This document shows, in pieces, positions 32,845 through 41,120 of a stretch of 64,000 nt of DNA. Numbering within the stretch: position 1 is the first letter of the stretch; every line of letters begins with the position of its first letter. The stretch covers positions 1 to 64,000 of the forward strand of contig CATZRD010000006.1 of the NCBI GenBank assembly GCA_958423465.1. The letters run 5' to 3'. Made by a program: the position numbers and the translations under genes. The DNA comes from an uncultured Oscillospiraceae bacterium (lineage in GTDB: Bacteria; Bacillota; Clostridia; Oscillospirales; Oscillospiraceae). The notes under the pieces were generated by a model. It had not been told where the DNA came from. It ran no database searches and saw nothing but the letters and a program-made list of their open reading frames with translations.

Positions 32845-34294
32845 GGTCCGCGCCTCCTCTGTAAGAATCTTTGTTGACGCCGGCGATGAGGTAGGAGCCT
32901 CCGCCGGATTTGGTGACGGCCTCCATGGGGACGCCCCGCTCCCGGGCCAGCAGCTCCATCACCCGGCCGGAGCAGAAGCCCCCCTGGCACCGGCCCATGC
33001 CCGCCCGGACCCGGCGCTTCACGCCGTCCAGACTTTTGGCCCCCAGGGGGCGGCGGATGGCGTCCAGAATCTCCCCCTCGCTGACGCCCTCGCACCGGCA
33101 GATGATCCGGCCGTAGGCCGGCTGGCGGGCGATGAGGGCCTGCCGCTCCTCAAAGGAGAGGGAGGCGGGGTTCAGGATGCCCCGGCGGGTGGCCTTGAAC
33201 TGGGCCTTTCGCCGCAGCAGCAGCTTGTCCCGCACCAGCTCCGCCATCATCTGCCCGATGGCGGGGGAGGCGGAGAGGCCGGGGGATTCGATGCCCGCGC
33301 AGTCGAAGAAGCCGGGAGCGCCCTCCGCCTCGCCGATGACGAACTCGTGGCCGTCCTCGTGGGCCCGGAGCCCGGCGAAGGAGGTGATGACCTGGCGCAG
33401 GGGCGCGTCCTTTACGATGTCGGAGGCCCGCCGCATCACCTGCTCCAGACCGTCGGCGGTGGTGTTCACCCCGTCCCGGTCCTCTATGTCGATGGCGGTG
33501 GGGCCCACGATGGTGTTGCCGTGGACCGTGGGGGCCACCAGCACGCCCTTGCCGTATTTCCCGGGCAATTGGAAGATGGTGTGGTTCACATAGCCCCCGG
33601 TGGTCCGGTCCAGCAGGTAGTAGTCTCCCCGGCGGGGGGTAATGTGGAGTTTGCGGGCGCCGACCATGTTGTGGAGCACGTCGGCGTACACCCCGGCGGC
33701 GTTGACCACCACCCGGGTTTCCAGATCTCCCCGGTCCGTATGGACGGTCCAGCCCCCCGGGGCGGGGGCAAAGCCGGTGACGGCGGTGTCGAACCGGAAC
33801 TCCACCCCGTTATCCGATGCGTTTTCCGCAAAGGCGATGTTCATGCCGAAGGGACAGACGATGCCGCCGGTGGCGGCCTCCAGCCCAGCCACCACGTCCT
33901 CCCGGATGTTGGGCTCCATGGCCAGGACCTCCTCCCGGGTCAGGAGCCGCAGGGCGGCGACGCCGTTTTTCTTCCCCCGCTCATAGAGGGCGTGAAGGGC
34001 GGGCAGTCCCTCCTCGCTCATGCAGACCACCAGAGAGCCGTTGTTCCGGTAGGGGAAGTCCAGGTCCCGGGCAAGCTGGGGAATGAGGTAGCTGCCGGCC
34101 ACGTCCAGCCGGGCCATGAGGGTGCCGGGCTGGGCGTCGTAGCCCGCGTGGACGATGGCGCTGTTGGCCTTGCTGGTGCCGCAGCACACGTCCTCGCACC
34201 GCTCTACCACGCAGATCCTGGCGTCGTAGCGGCTCAGCTCCCGGGCCACGGCAGAGCCGGTGACCCCGGCCCCGATGATGACAATGTCGTACAT
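32831..34294 (-). CDS. FAD-dependent glycerol-3-phosphate dehydrogenase-like protein with BFD-type [2Fe-2S] domain (GlpA-like)
   Basis: A 487-aa protein. Residues 1-360 form a DAO/GlpD-type FAD domain (IVIIGAGVTGSAVARELSRY at the start). The C-terminal ~100 residues hold a bacterioferritin-associated-ferredoxin-like Fe-S domain with CRCE (ICRCEGVSEGEI) and CQGGFC. This arrangement is found in GlpA-like subunits. AAAGGAGGAG lies 4-5 nt before ATG 34294. It heads the operon with the GlpB-like and DUF1667 genes, behind an attenuated leader. No glpK or glpF is in the window. Confidence 0.87.
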   Translation of the reverse strand: MYDIVIIGAGVTGSAVARELSRYDARICVVERCEDVCCGTSKANSAIVHAGYDAQPGTLMARLDVAGSYLIPQLARDLDFPYRNNGSLVVCMSEEGLPALHALYERGKKNGVAALRLLTREEVLAMEPNIREDVVAGLEAATGGIVCPFGMNIAFAENASDNGVEFRFDTAVTGFAPAPGGWTVHTDRGDLETRVVVNAAGVYADVLHNMVGARKLHITPRRGDYYLLDRTTGGYVNHTIFQLPGKYGKGVLVAPTVHGNTIVGPTAIDIEDRDGVNTTADGLEQVMRRASDIVKDAPLRQVITSFAGLRAHEDGHEFVIGEAEGAPGFFDCAGIESPGLSASPAIGQMMAELVRDKLLLRRKAQFKATRRGILNPASLSFEERQALIARQPAYGRIICRCEGVSEGEILDAIRRPLGAKSLDGVKRRVRAGMGRCQGGFCSGRVMELLARERGVPMEAVTKSGGGSYLIAGVNKDSYRGGADHGAV

Positions 34295-34312
34295 ACATCT
34301 CCTCCTTTACAC

Positions 34313-34392
34313 AAAAAAGAGCGGGACGACCAGAGGCCCGGTCAGGGCCTCCCGTCATCTCGCTCTCAAATCTCGCGAACGCTGTTCGATTT
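34313..34392 (-). promoter_or_regulatory. leader terminator/antiterminator of the G3P dehydrogenase-like operon
   Basis: In the minus-strand 5' leader a hairpin (34365 to 34319; GAGCG...CGCTC with inner AGGCCC/GGGCCT and GATGAC/GTCGTC stems) runs into TTTTTT (34318-34313), just before the ribosome binding site. Upstream, AAATC/GATTT with inner GAAC/GTTC (34392-34368) can form a separate hairpin. This is an attenuator layout; B. subtilis glp operons use a leader terminator relieved by GlpP. Confidence 0.7.
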
Positions 34393-34401
34393 TGTAAGCT
34401 C

Positions 34402-34430
34402 AGTGTACCACCTTGCCCCGGGGCTGTCAA
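34402..34430 (-). promoter_or_regulatory. promoter of the G3P dehydrogenase-like operon
   Basis: TTGACA (34425-34430, minus) and TACACT (34402-34407), 17-nt spacer. Transcription would start near 34396. Confidence 0.8.
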
Positions 34431-34435
34431 GGATT

Positions 34436-35365
34436 TTACGCCTGGGGGGCGGCGGAATTCGGCTCCGGCGGGACAAAGACATCCTCCGGCTCCGCGCCTG
34501 CCATTTCGGCGCAGTAGGCCCATACGTCCTCCATGGTCACGGTATCCCCCTGGGCGGGGACGATCTTATGGATGGAGCCGTCGTAGAGAACGCCGTCCTC
34601 CCCCTGAACGAACAGGGTGCGGATGCCCTCGGAGAGGGTCAGCTCCGCCAGATCGGCGTAGCAGAACCGGCTGCCGTTACACTCCAGCCAGGCGTCCTCA
34701 CCGGCGAAGCCCGCCAGGAACACCGCCTCAGCCCCGGGCTGGAGGTGGTCCGCCCCGCCGGAAATGCTGGTCAAGGCGTGGCACAGCACGTTGTAGATGT
34801 CGCCAGTGGCCAGATCCCCCCGGAGGCAGTCCGTCACCTCCACCGCGAACCGGGAGAAGTAAAAGTCGCTGCCCCCCACGTTGACCGAGTAATACTGCAC
34901 GTTCCGCACCACGCCCCGGAACACGGCGTCGGCTTCGGCGAAGAACTCCTCCGGTTCCAGCCGGACCAAACAGGGTTCTGCCTGGGGAAAGGCGGCGGGA
35001 TCGCTGAGCTCCCCGATGGTCACGTCTCCGGTGGAGTATATGGGCTGTGCCGGGGCGTCGGCGCCGCTGTAGTCGCTGCCGTCCGCGCTGGTCCCAATGC
35101 CGATGCCGTCGATGCCCACGGTATCGTCCGTACCGCCGGGGCCGCCGTCCGGCCGGCTCTGGCTGGCCACATAGTCGGCGATGGGCACCCGGTGGTCCAT
35201 TTGCTTCCAGGCCAGCAGACTGCCGCCCACCACCACTGTCAGGGCGGCGGCCAGGGCGGCGGTCCGCCGCCAGCCGGGGGCCTTTGCCCGTCCGCCCGCC
35301 TCCGCCTCCAGCACCAGGTCCTCCCGGACGCAGCCCAGGGCGGTGAACAGTTCTTCCTTTGTCAT
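34436..35365 (-). CDS. membrane-anchored putative anti-sigma factor
   Basis: A 309-aa protein with a short cytoplasmic N-terminus (about 33 residues), one transmembrane helix (about 34-52) and a large extracytoplasmic domain with several conserved-looking aromatic/Asp segments (SVNVGGSDFYFSRFAVEV). I recognise no named family. The role is inferred from topology and from translational coupling (ATGA overlap) with the sigma factor just upstream. A low-complexity Gly/Asp/Ser linker (residues 72-100) follows the helix. Confidence 0.6.
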   Translation of the reverse strand: MTKEELFTALGCVREDLVLEAEAGGRAKAPGWRRTAALAAALTVVVGGSLLAWKQMDHRVPIADYVASQSRPDGGPGGTDDTVGIDGIGIGTSADGSDYSGADAPAQPIYSTGDVTIGELSDPAAFPQAEPCLVRLEPEEFFAEADAVFRGVVRNVQYYSVNVGGSDFYFSRFAVEVTDCLRGDLATGDIYNVLCHALTSISGGADHLQPGAEAVFLAGFAGEDAWLECNGSRFCYADLAELTLSEGIRTLFVQGEDGVLYDGSIHKIVPAQGDTVTMEDVWAYCAEMAGAEPEDVFVPPEPNSAAPQA

Positions 35366-35916
35366 AGGTCGTAGCCCTCCTCGATCAAAGTCCGCTTCAG
35401 TTTTTCACGGGTCCTGCGGAGCATGGATTTCACCTTGGACTCTGTAAAGGAAAAGTCCCTTGCAATGCCCGCCACATCCTGACAGGCCCAGTACCGCCGC
35501 AGAAAGACCCGGCGCTGGACGGCGGGCAATCCCTCCAAAAACCGGCTGATGGCCTCGCCCAGCTCCCGGGCGGTCACCGCCTCCTCCAGAGGCGCGCCGC
35601 CCACACACTCCGCCAGCTCCTCCAGCACTAGGGGAAAGCCCCCGGACCGCTTTCCGGCGGTGAGCCGCCGGTGGATGTCCAGAGCGGCGTTGCGGCAGAT
35701 GCGGCCCAGCAGGGGAGAGAGCTTTTGCGGCCGCTGGGGCGGCATGGCGTTCCACGCCCCCAGCCAGGTGTCGCTGAGACATTCCTCACGGTCCTGGGGG
35801 TCCGCCAGGATGTTTCCGGCGATGGCGGCGCAGTAGCCGCCGTAGGCCCGGCGGGTCTCGTCGATAGCGGTCTCGTCCCGCCGCCAGTACAGCTCCACGA
35901 TGGCGTGATCGTCCAC
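35362..35916 (-). CDS. ECF-type RNA polymerase sigma factor
   Basis: A 184-aa sigma-70 family protein. Region 2 is at about residues 20-80 (RAYGGYCAAIAGNILADPQDREECLSDTW; LGRICRNAALD), region 4 at about 120-175 (LPAVQRRVFLRRYWACQDVAGIARDF, SESK-like recognition helix). The start is GTG 35916 after GAGGAGG; the longer upstream frame is unsupported. Coupled to a membrane protein that is likely its anti-sigma factor. The signal and regulon are unknown. Confidence 0.88.
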   Translation of the reverse strand: MDDHAIVELYWRRDETAIDETRRAYGGYCAAIAGNILADPQDREECLSDTWLGAWNAMPPQRPQKLSPLLGRICRNAALDIHRRLTAGKRSGGFPLVLEELAECVGGAPLEEAVTARELGEAISRFLEGLPAVQRRVFLRRYWACQDVAGIARDFSFTESKVKSMLRRTREKLKRTLIEEGYDL

Positions 35917-36065
35917 AGGAGCACCTCCTCGTTTTTGAAAGCTTTCACTCTTATAGACGCAGAAATGTCCGCCGGGTGGCGGGGGAAAAGAAAAAATCTG
36001 CCCCGTTTTGGCGGAGGGAGAGGAAAAACCCTGGGGAACCTGCCTGCGCTTTGGGCTTTTTGCGG

Positions 36066-36094
36066 TTGTATTTTTTCCGCCGCTGTGGTAGAAT
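36066..36094 (+). promoter_or_regulatory. promoter of lepB-rbgA-rnhB-yraN
   Basis: TTGTAT (36066-36071) and TAGAAT (36089-36094), 17-nt spacer, 100 nt before lepB. Confidence 0.6.
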
Positions 36095-36193
36095 GGCAAT
36101 CGAAACTGACAAAAACCCATGGATGGAGGCGGACGCGGCGGGATTTCGCGTCCCCTGTCCATCAGGCGAGGAAGGAACACAAGGAGAAGAATC

Positions 36194-36859
36194 ATGGCGG
36201 ATGAAGATAAGCTCCGGGCGGAGAAGATAGAAAACGAGGCGGCGGAGAACGCCCCGGCGGCGGGGGAGGGAGAGACCCCTCCCGCCCCGAAGAAGAAGGA
36301 GCGGCCGGAGGAGATGGTCTACAGCTGGGGACAGTCGACGATCATCGCTGTGGTCGCCGTGGTGCTGCTGTTTACCTTCGCGGTGCGGATCGTCTCTGTC
36401 AGAGGGCCCTCCATGCAGGACACGCTGTACACCGGGGACCGGATGCTGGTGGTGAACAGCCTTCTGTGCCGGTACGAGCCGGGGGACGTGGTGGTGATCA
36501 ACGCCTACAACGCGGAGCTGGACGAGACCCTGGTGAAGCGGGTCATCGCCGTAGGCGGTCAGACGGTGGACGTGGATTTCGTCACCGGCACCGTCTATGT
36601 GGACGGCCAGCCTCTGGACGAGCCGTATGTCAAGGAGCCCACCTATACCCCAGAGGGGACCAGCTTTCCGCTGACCCTGGCGGAGGACGAGGTGTTCGTC
36701 ATGGGGGATAACCGCAACCACAGCACCGACAGCCGGGATCCCCGGCTGGGCCCGGTGAACGTGGGCTATATCCAGGGCAAGGCGGTGGCGGTGGTGTTTC
36801 CGGGGAAGACCCCGGGGCTGGACAGCCGCCAGTGGAGCCGCCTGGGCCTCATTCCATAA
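36194..36859 (+). CDS. lepB: signal peptidase I
   Basis: A 221-aa membrane protease that removes signal peptides outside the membrane. An acidic/Pro-rich cytoplasmic N-terminus (1-45) precedes one transmembrane helix (about 48-66). The catalytic Ser73 is in GPSMQDTL and Lys115 in LVKRVIAVGG; the GDNRNHSTDSR box is intact. AAGGAGAAG fixes ATG 36194. It is 17 nt before rbgA, in an lepB-rbgA-rnhB order known in Firmicutes. Confidence 0.95.
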   Translation: MADEDKLRAEKIENEAAENAPAAGEGETPPAPKKKERPEEMVYSWGQSTIIAVVAVVLLFTFAVRIVSVRGPSMQDTLYTGDRMLVVNSLLCRYEPGDVVVINAYNAELDETLVKRVIAVGGQTVDVDFVTGTVYVDGQPLDEPYVKEPTYTPEGTSFPLTLAEDEVFVMGDNRNHSTDSRDPRLGPVNVGYIQGKAVAVVFPGKTPGLDSRQWSRLGLIP

Positions 36860-36876
36860 AAGACAGGAGTTGCAGT

Positions 36877-37794
36877 ATGCGCCAGGATGACCGGACATCC
36901 TCTCAGGAGGGGATGCAGATCCAGTGGTATCCGGGCCACATGACCAGGACCCGGCGGATGATCGCCGACCAGGTCCGGCTCATGGACGCGGTGTGCGAGA
37001 TTCTGGACGCCCGGGTCCCCCTCTCCAGCCGGAACCCGGACGTGGAGGAGCTGACGGCGGGGAAGCCTCGGCTGATCCTTCTCAACCGGGTGGATCTGGC
37101 GGACCCGGCGGCCACCCGGCGGTGGGCCGCCTGGTTCAGACAGCAGGGCTTCGCCGTTCTGGAGATGAACGCCAGGGCGGGCCAGGGCACGGCAAAATTC
37201 CCCGCCGCCGTCCGGGAGCTGCTCCGGGACAAGCTGGCGGCCTACGCGGAGAAGGGGCAGGCGGGACGCACCATCCGGGTGATGGTGCTGGGCATCCCCA
37301 ACGTGGGGAAATCCACCTTTATCAATCAGGTATCCGGACGCCGGACCGCCAGGGCGGAGGACCGGCCCGGGGTCACCCGGGGCAAGCAGTGGGTGCCGGT
37401 GGACCGGACGCTGGAGCTGCTGGACACCCCCGGCATCCTGTGGCCCAAGTTCGAGGACCGGCAGGTGGGCATGAACCTGGCCTACACCGGGGCGGTGCGG
37501 GACGAGATCATGGACCTGGAGACGTTGGCCTGCCATCTGGCGGCCTATCTGGGCAAACACTATCCCCAGGCCCTGGCCGCCGGCTACAAGCTGTCCGTCC
37601 TGCCGGAGCGGGAGGCGGAGGAAAACGACGCGGCCTGGGGCTACCGGCTGCTGGAGAGCGCCGGGCGGAAGCGGGGCTTCCTCATCTCCGGCGGAGAGGT
37701 GGACACGGAGCGGGCGGCCCGTATCCTGCTGGACGAGTTCCGGGGGGGCCGCCTGGGGCGGTTCACTCTGGAGCTGCCGGAGGAGCAGACCTGA
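36877..37794 (+). CDS. rbgA: ribosome biogenesis GTPase RbgA (YlqF)
   Basis: A 305-aa circularly permuted GTPase acting in late 50S assembly. IQWYPGHMTRTRR at the N-terminus is the family signature. The G4 motif NRVD (70-73) comes before G1 GIPNVGKST (139-147) and G3 DTPG, as expected for the permuted order, with the ANTAR-like C-terminal domain behind. CAGGAGT supports ATG 36877. Its stop overlaps the rnhB start (TGATG). Confidence 0.95.
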   Translation: MRQDDRTSSQEGMQIQWYPGHMTRTRRMIADQVRLMDAVCEILDARVPLSSRNPDVEELTAGKPRLILLNRVDLADPAATRRWAAWFRQQGFAVLEMNARAGQGTAKFPAAVRELLRDKLAAYAEKGQAGRTIRVMVLGIPNVGKSTFINQVSGRRTARAEDRPGVTRGKQWVPVDRTLELLDTPGILWPKFEDRQVGMNLAYTGAVRDEIMDLETLACHLAAYLGKHYPQALAAGYKLSVLPEREAEENDAAWGYRLLESAGRKRGFLISGGEVDTERAARILLDEFRGGRLGRFTLELPEEQT

Positions 37795-38432
37795 TGACGA
37801 AACAGACAAGTATGGATCTGTGGGAATGGGAGCGGTCCGCCTGGGCGGCGGGCCACACCGCCGTGTGCGGCGTGGACGAGGCCGGGGCCGGCCCCCTGGC
37901 GGGGCCGGTATACGCCGCCGCCGTGATTCTGCCCGAGGGGCTGGCGCTTCCCTGGCTGAACGACTCCAAGCAGGTGACGGCCAGACGCCGGGCCATTCTG
38001 TTCGACCAGATCCGCCAGCGGGCGCTGGCCTGGTCCGTGGCCTCCCTGCCGGCGGAGGAGATCGACCGGCTGGACATCCTCAACGCCCGGATCAGGGCCA
38101 TGCAGCTGGCCATTGACGGCCTCAGCCCGGCGGCGGACTTCGCCCTCATCGACGGCAACCGGGACCACGGCAGCCGCTGCGCCGTCGTTACCCCCCATGT
38201 GACCGTGGTCCGGGGGGACAGCCGCAGCGCCAGCGTGGCCGCCGCCTCCATTCTGGCCAAGGTCAGCCGGGACCGGTACATGGAGGAGATGGCGGCAAAA
38301 TACCCCCAATACGGCTTCGACCGGCACAAGGGCTACGGCACCAGGGACCATTACGCCGCCCTGGACGCCTGGGGCCCCTGCCCCATCCACCGCCGCAGCT
38401 TCCTGAAGAAGTGGGAGGCCGGCCGTGGATGA
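37794..38432 (+). CDS. rnhB: ribonuclease HII
   Basis: A 212-aa nuclease that removes ribonucleotides from DNA and RNA primers. Acidic active-site residues Asp28-Glu29 lie in CGVDEAGAGPLAGPVYAAAV, and the later SASVAAASILAKVSRDRYM and FDRHKGYGT segments are typical. The normally G-R/K-G substrate-sensing tripeptide after DEA is here GAG (31-33). The start overlaps the rbgA stop by 1 nt (TGATG), and yraN overlaps the 3' end by 8 nt. Confidence 0.94.
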   Translation: MTKQTSMDLWEWERSAWAAGHTAVCGVDEAGAGPLAGPVYAAAVILPEGLALPWLNDSKQVTARRRAILFDQIRQRALAWSVASLPAEEIDRLDILNARIRAMQLAIDGLSPAADFALIDGNRDHGSRCAVVTPHVTVVRGDSRSASVAAASILAKVSRDRYMEEMAAKYPQYGFDRHKGYGTRDHYAALDAWGPCPIHRRSFLKKWEAGRG

Positions 38433-38793
38433 GCGCAGACGCCGTGGGAACGAGGGGGAGGCCGCCGCGGCGGAGTGGCTGCGGGCGCGGGGCTACCGAA
38501 TCGCGGAGCGGCAGTTTCGCTGCCGGTTCGGGGAGATCGATCTCGTCGCCTGGAGCCCGGAGGGGGTCTTGTGCTTCGTGGAGGTCAAGACCCGCCGGAG
38601 CGCCGCCTTCGCGGCCCCCAGAGAGGCGGTGACGGCCGCCAAGCGGCGGCGGCTGCGGGCCGCCGCGTCCTGGTATCTGGCCCAGCGGGAGCTGGACTGC
38701 CCCTGCCGCTTCGACGTGGCGGAGGTCTACGCCGCCGCAGACGGCTCCCGGCAGAGGCCGGCGATCCACTACATCATCAGCGCGTTCCAGTGA
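38425..38793 (+). CDS. yraN: YraN/UPF0102 family putative endonuclease
   Basis: A 122-aa protein with the UPF0102 nuclease-like fold: GNEGEAAAAEWLRARGYRI, then the PD-(D/E)xK-like core GEIDLVAW ... LCFVEVKTRR. Role is not firmly established; it is often beside rnhB. GTG 38425 is used; the site is within rnhB (GTGGGAGG). The overlap with rnhB suggests coupled translation. Confidence 0.92.
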   Translation: MDERRRRGNEGEAAAAEWLRARGYRIAERQFRCRFGEIDLVAWSPEGVLCFVEVKTRRSAAFAAPREAVTAAKRRRLRAAASWYLAQRELDCPCRFDVAEVYAAADGSRQRPAIHYIISAFQ

Positions 38794-38816
38794 GCGCGAC
38801 CCTGGAGGATACAGCT

Positions 38817-40304
38817 ATGGAATATTTGAGCACGAGAGACAAAACCCTGCGCCTCACCGCTGCCCAGGCCATCAAGATGGGCCTCAGCCGGGACGGCGGC
38901 CTCTTTACCCCCGTACAGCTCCCCACCATGGGGGCGCTGGAGGTGGAGGCCCTGCGGGGCATGGACTATCAGGGCCGGGCGGCCTATGTGATGGGGATGT
39001 TCCTGACGGAGTTCACCTCCGAGGAGCTGGAGACCTTCGCCCGCCGGGCCTATGGCCGGGAGAAGTTCGACTGCGACGGCGTGGCCCCCCTGCGCCGGGT
39101 GGACGAAACGACCTGGTGCCTGGAGCTGTGGCACGGCCCCACCAGCGCCTTTAAGGACATGGCTCTGCAAATGCTGCCCCAGCTTCTGTCCGCCAGTCTG
39201 GAAAAGACCGGGGAGGACAAGACAGCCTGCATCCTGGTGGCCACCTCCGGCGACACCGGCAAGGCGGCCATGGAGGGGTTTGCCGACGTGCGCCAGACCA
39301 AGATCCTGGTGTTCTACCCGGAGAACGGGGTCAGCCAGATCCAGAAGCTCCAGATGGTCACCCAGGAGGGGGCCAACGTGGGGGTCTGCGCCGTCCGGGG
39401 CAACTTCGACGACGCCCAGAACGGCGTCAAGCGCATCTTCTCCGACCCGGCCATTCGGGAGGAGCTGGCGGGCCGGGGATACTTCCTGTCCTCCGCCAAC
39501 TCCATCAACTTCGGGCGCATCCTGCCCCAGGTGGTCTACTATATCTCCGCCTACTGCGACCTGCTGAACGCCGGGGCGGTCCGGCTGGGGGACCGGGTGA
39601 ACTTCTGCGTGCCCACCGGCAACTTCGGCAACATCCTGGCGGCCTACTACGCGGAGAAGATGGGCGTCCCCGTGGGGAAGCTCATCTGCGCCTCCAACCG
39701 CAACGACGTGCTGACGGACTTTATCCGCACCGGCGTCTATGACCGCAACCGTCCCTTCCACACCACCATGAGTCCCTCCATGGACATTTTGATCTCCAGC
39801 AACCTGGAGCGGCTGCTGTTCGACCTCTCCGGCGGAGACGACGAGCTGGTCCGGCGCTATATGGCGGATCTGGCGGAGACTGGCCGGTATGAGATCTCGG
39901 AGGAGATGCGGGAAAAGCTCCAGAAGCGGTTCTGGGGCGGCTTCTGCTCCGAGGAGGAGACGTCTGCAACCATCGGCCAGCTGTACCGGGAGCGGGGGTA
40001 TCTCATCGACACCCACACCGCCGTGGCGGCCAAGGTGCTGGCCGATTACCGGCGGGAGACCGGCGACGGCGCTCCCGCGGTGTTCGCCTCCACCGCCAGC
40101 CCCTACAAGTTCTGCGATAGCGTGCTCACCGCCATCGGGGAGGTTCCGGTGGCAGACAGCGTGGACCGCATCGCCCAGCTGGAGGCTGTCACCGGCGTGG
40201 CCGCCCCGAAGCGGCTGGCGGCCCTGAAGGGGAAAGCCCGCCGGTTCGGCGGCGTCGCGGACAGGGAGCGGATGGAGGACGTGGTCCTGGACTTTCTGCG
40301 GTAA
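38817..40304 (+). CDS. thrC: threonine synthase
   Basis: A 495-aa PLP enzyme converting O-phosphohomoserine to threonine. It is of the long class (N-terminal YLSTRDKTLRLTAAQAIKMGLSRDGGLFTP). The PLP lysine is in TSAFKDMALQ (about residue 116), and SGDTGKAA is the phosphate/PLP loop. Start ATG 38817 follows TGGAGG; an upstream in-frame extension is inside yraN. hom and lysC for the earlier steps lie 13 kb away. It is 23 nt after yraN, so it may belong to the same transcript. Confidence 0.96.
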   Translation: MEYLSTRDKTLRLTAAQAIKMGLSRDGGLFTPVQLPTMGALEVEALRGMDYQGRAAYVMGMFLTEFTSEELETFARRAYGREKFDCDGVAPLRRVDETTWCLELWHGPTSAFKDMALQMLPQLLSASLEKTGEDKTACILVATSGDTGKAAMEGFADVRQTKILVFYPENGVSQIQKLQMVTQEGANVGVCAVRGNFDDAQNGVKRIFSDPAIREELAGRGYFLSSANSINFGRILPQVVYYISAYCDLLNAGAVRLGDRVNFCVPTGNFGNILAAYYAEKMGVPVGKLICASNRNDVLTDFIRTGVYDRNRPFHTTMSPSMDILISSNLERLLFDLSGGDDELVRRYMADLAETGRYEISEEMREKLQKRFWGGFCSEEETSATIGQLYRERGYLIDTHTAVAAKVLADYRRETGDGAPAVFASTASPYKFCDSVLTAIGEVPVADSVDRIAQLEAVTGVAAPKRLAALKGKARRFGGVADRERMEDVVLDFLR

Positions 40305-40343
40305 CAGGCAAGAGCGCCCCTGTGGGGCGGGGAGGTGACGCGT

Positions 40344-41030
40344 TTGGCGCTGTACGCCATTGGGGACCTGCATCTGTCCCTGGCCGGGGACAAGCCGATG
40401 GACGTGTTCGGCCCCGGCTGGGCGGACCATGTCCGCCGGCTGGAGGACGCCTTCTCACAACTGAATGACGGGGACGTGACGGTGCTCTGCGGCGACAGCT
40501 CCTGGGGGATGGACCTCAGCCAGAGCCTGGAGGACTTCCGATTTATGGACCGTCTGCCGGGGAAGAAGCTGCTGGTGAAGGGCAACCACGACTACTGGTG
40601 GAACACCGCCTCCAAGATGAAGCGCTTTTTCGCGGAGCATGAGCTGACCACCCTGGACATCCTCCACAACAACTGCTTTTTCTACGGGGATTACGCCCTG
40701 TGCGGCACCCGGGGTTGGTTCTACGAGGAGGAGGCCACCGGCCGCAACGAGAAGATGCGCGCCCGGGAGGTGGGCCGGCTGGAGGCGTCCCTCCGGGCGG
40801 CGGGGGACCGGCCCGTCCTGGCCTTCCTCCACTATCCGCCGCTGTACACCGGCTACCGCTGCCCGGAGATCGTGGAAAAGCTGGAGGAGTACCACGTGGA
40901 GCGGTGCTTCTACGGCCACCTCCACGGCTATACCCACCGCCGGGCCATCGAGGGGACCGTGGGCACGGTGGCCTACAGCCTGGTGTCTGCGGACTATCTG
41001 CGGTTTGTCCCAAAAAAAATCCTGGATTAA
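40344..41030 (+). CDS. metallophosphoesterase (calcineurin-like)
   Basis: A 228-aa protein with the five metal-binding motifs of the calcineurin superfamily in order: GDLHL (near residue 7), GDSSWG (~48), GNHDYWW (~79), an LHYPP segment (~157) and GHLHG (~192). The substrate is unknown. I place the start at TTG 40344, 7 nt after GGGGAGG; GTG 40335 would overlap that site. It lies 39 nt after thrC. The next gene, tig, has its own promoter. Confidence 0.88.
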   Translation: MALYAIGDLHLSLAGDKPMDVFGPGWADHVRRLEDAFSQLNDGDVTVLCGDSSWGMDLSQSLEDFRFMDRLPGKKLLVKGNHDYWWNTASKMKRFFAEHELTTLDILHNNCFFYGDYALCGTRGWFYEEEATGRNEKMRAREVGRLEASLRAAGDRPVLAFLHYPPLYTGYRCPEIVEKLEEYHVERCFYGHLHGYTHRRAIEGTVGTVAYSLVSADYLRFVPKKILD

Positions 41031-41042
41031 GGAAAAAAGGTC

Positions 41043-41071
41043 TGGAAATTTTCAATTTACTATGGTACAAT
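41043..41071 (+). promoter_or_regulatory. promoter of tig
   Basis: TACAAT (41066-41071) with an extended TGG before it; the -35 region reads TGGAAA (41043-41048), 17 nt upstream. Confidence 0.65.
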
Positions 41072-41120
41072 ATTAAGCTGGCTGACTGTGAGAGGCCGAC
41101 AGTAAACGGAGGATAGTAAA

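Noticed and set aside
36119..36193. Upstream start for signal peptidase I
   Set aside because: The extension is Arg/Gly-rich without a ribosome binding site, whereas AAGGAGAAG lies before ATG 36194.
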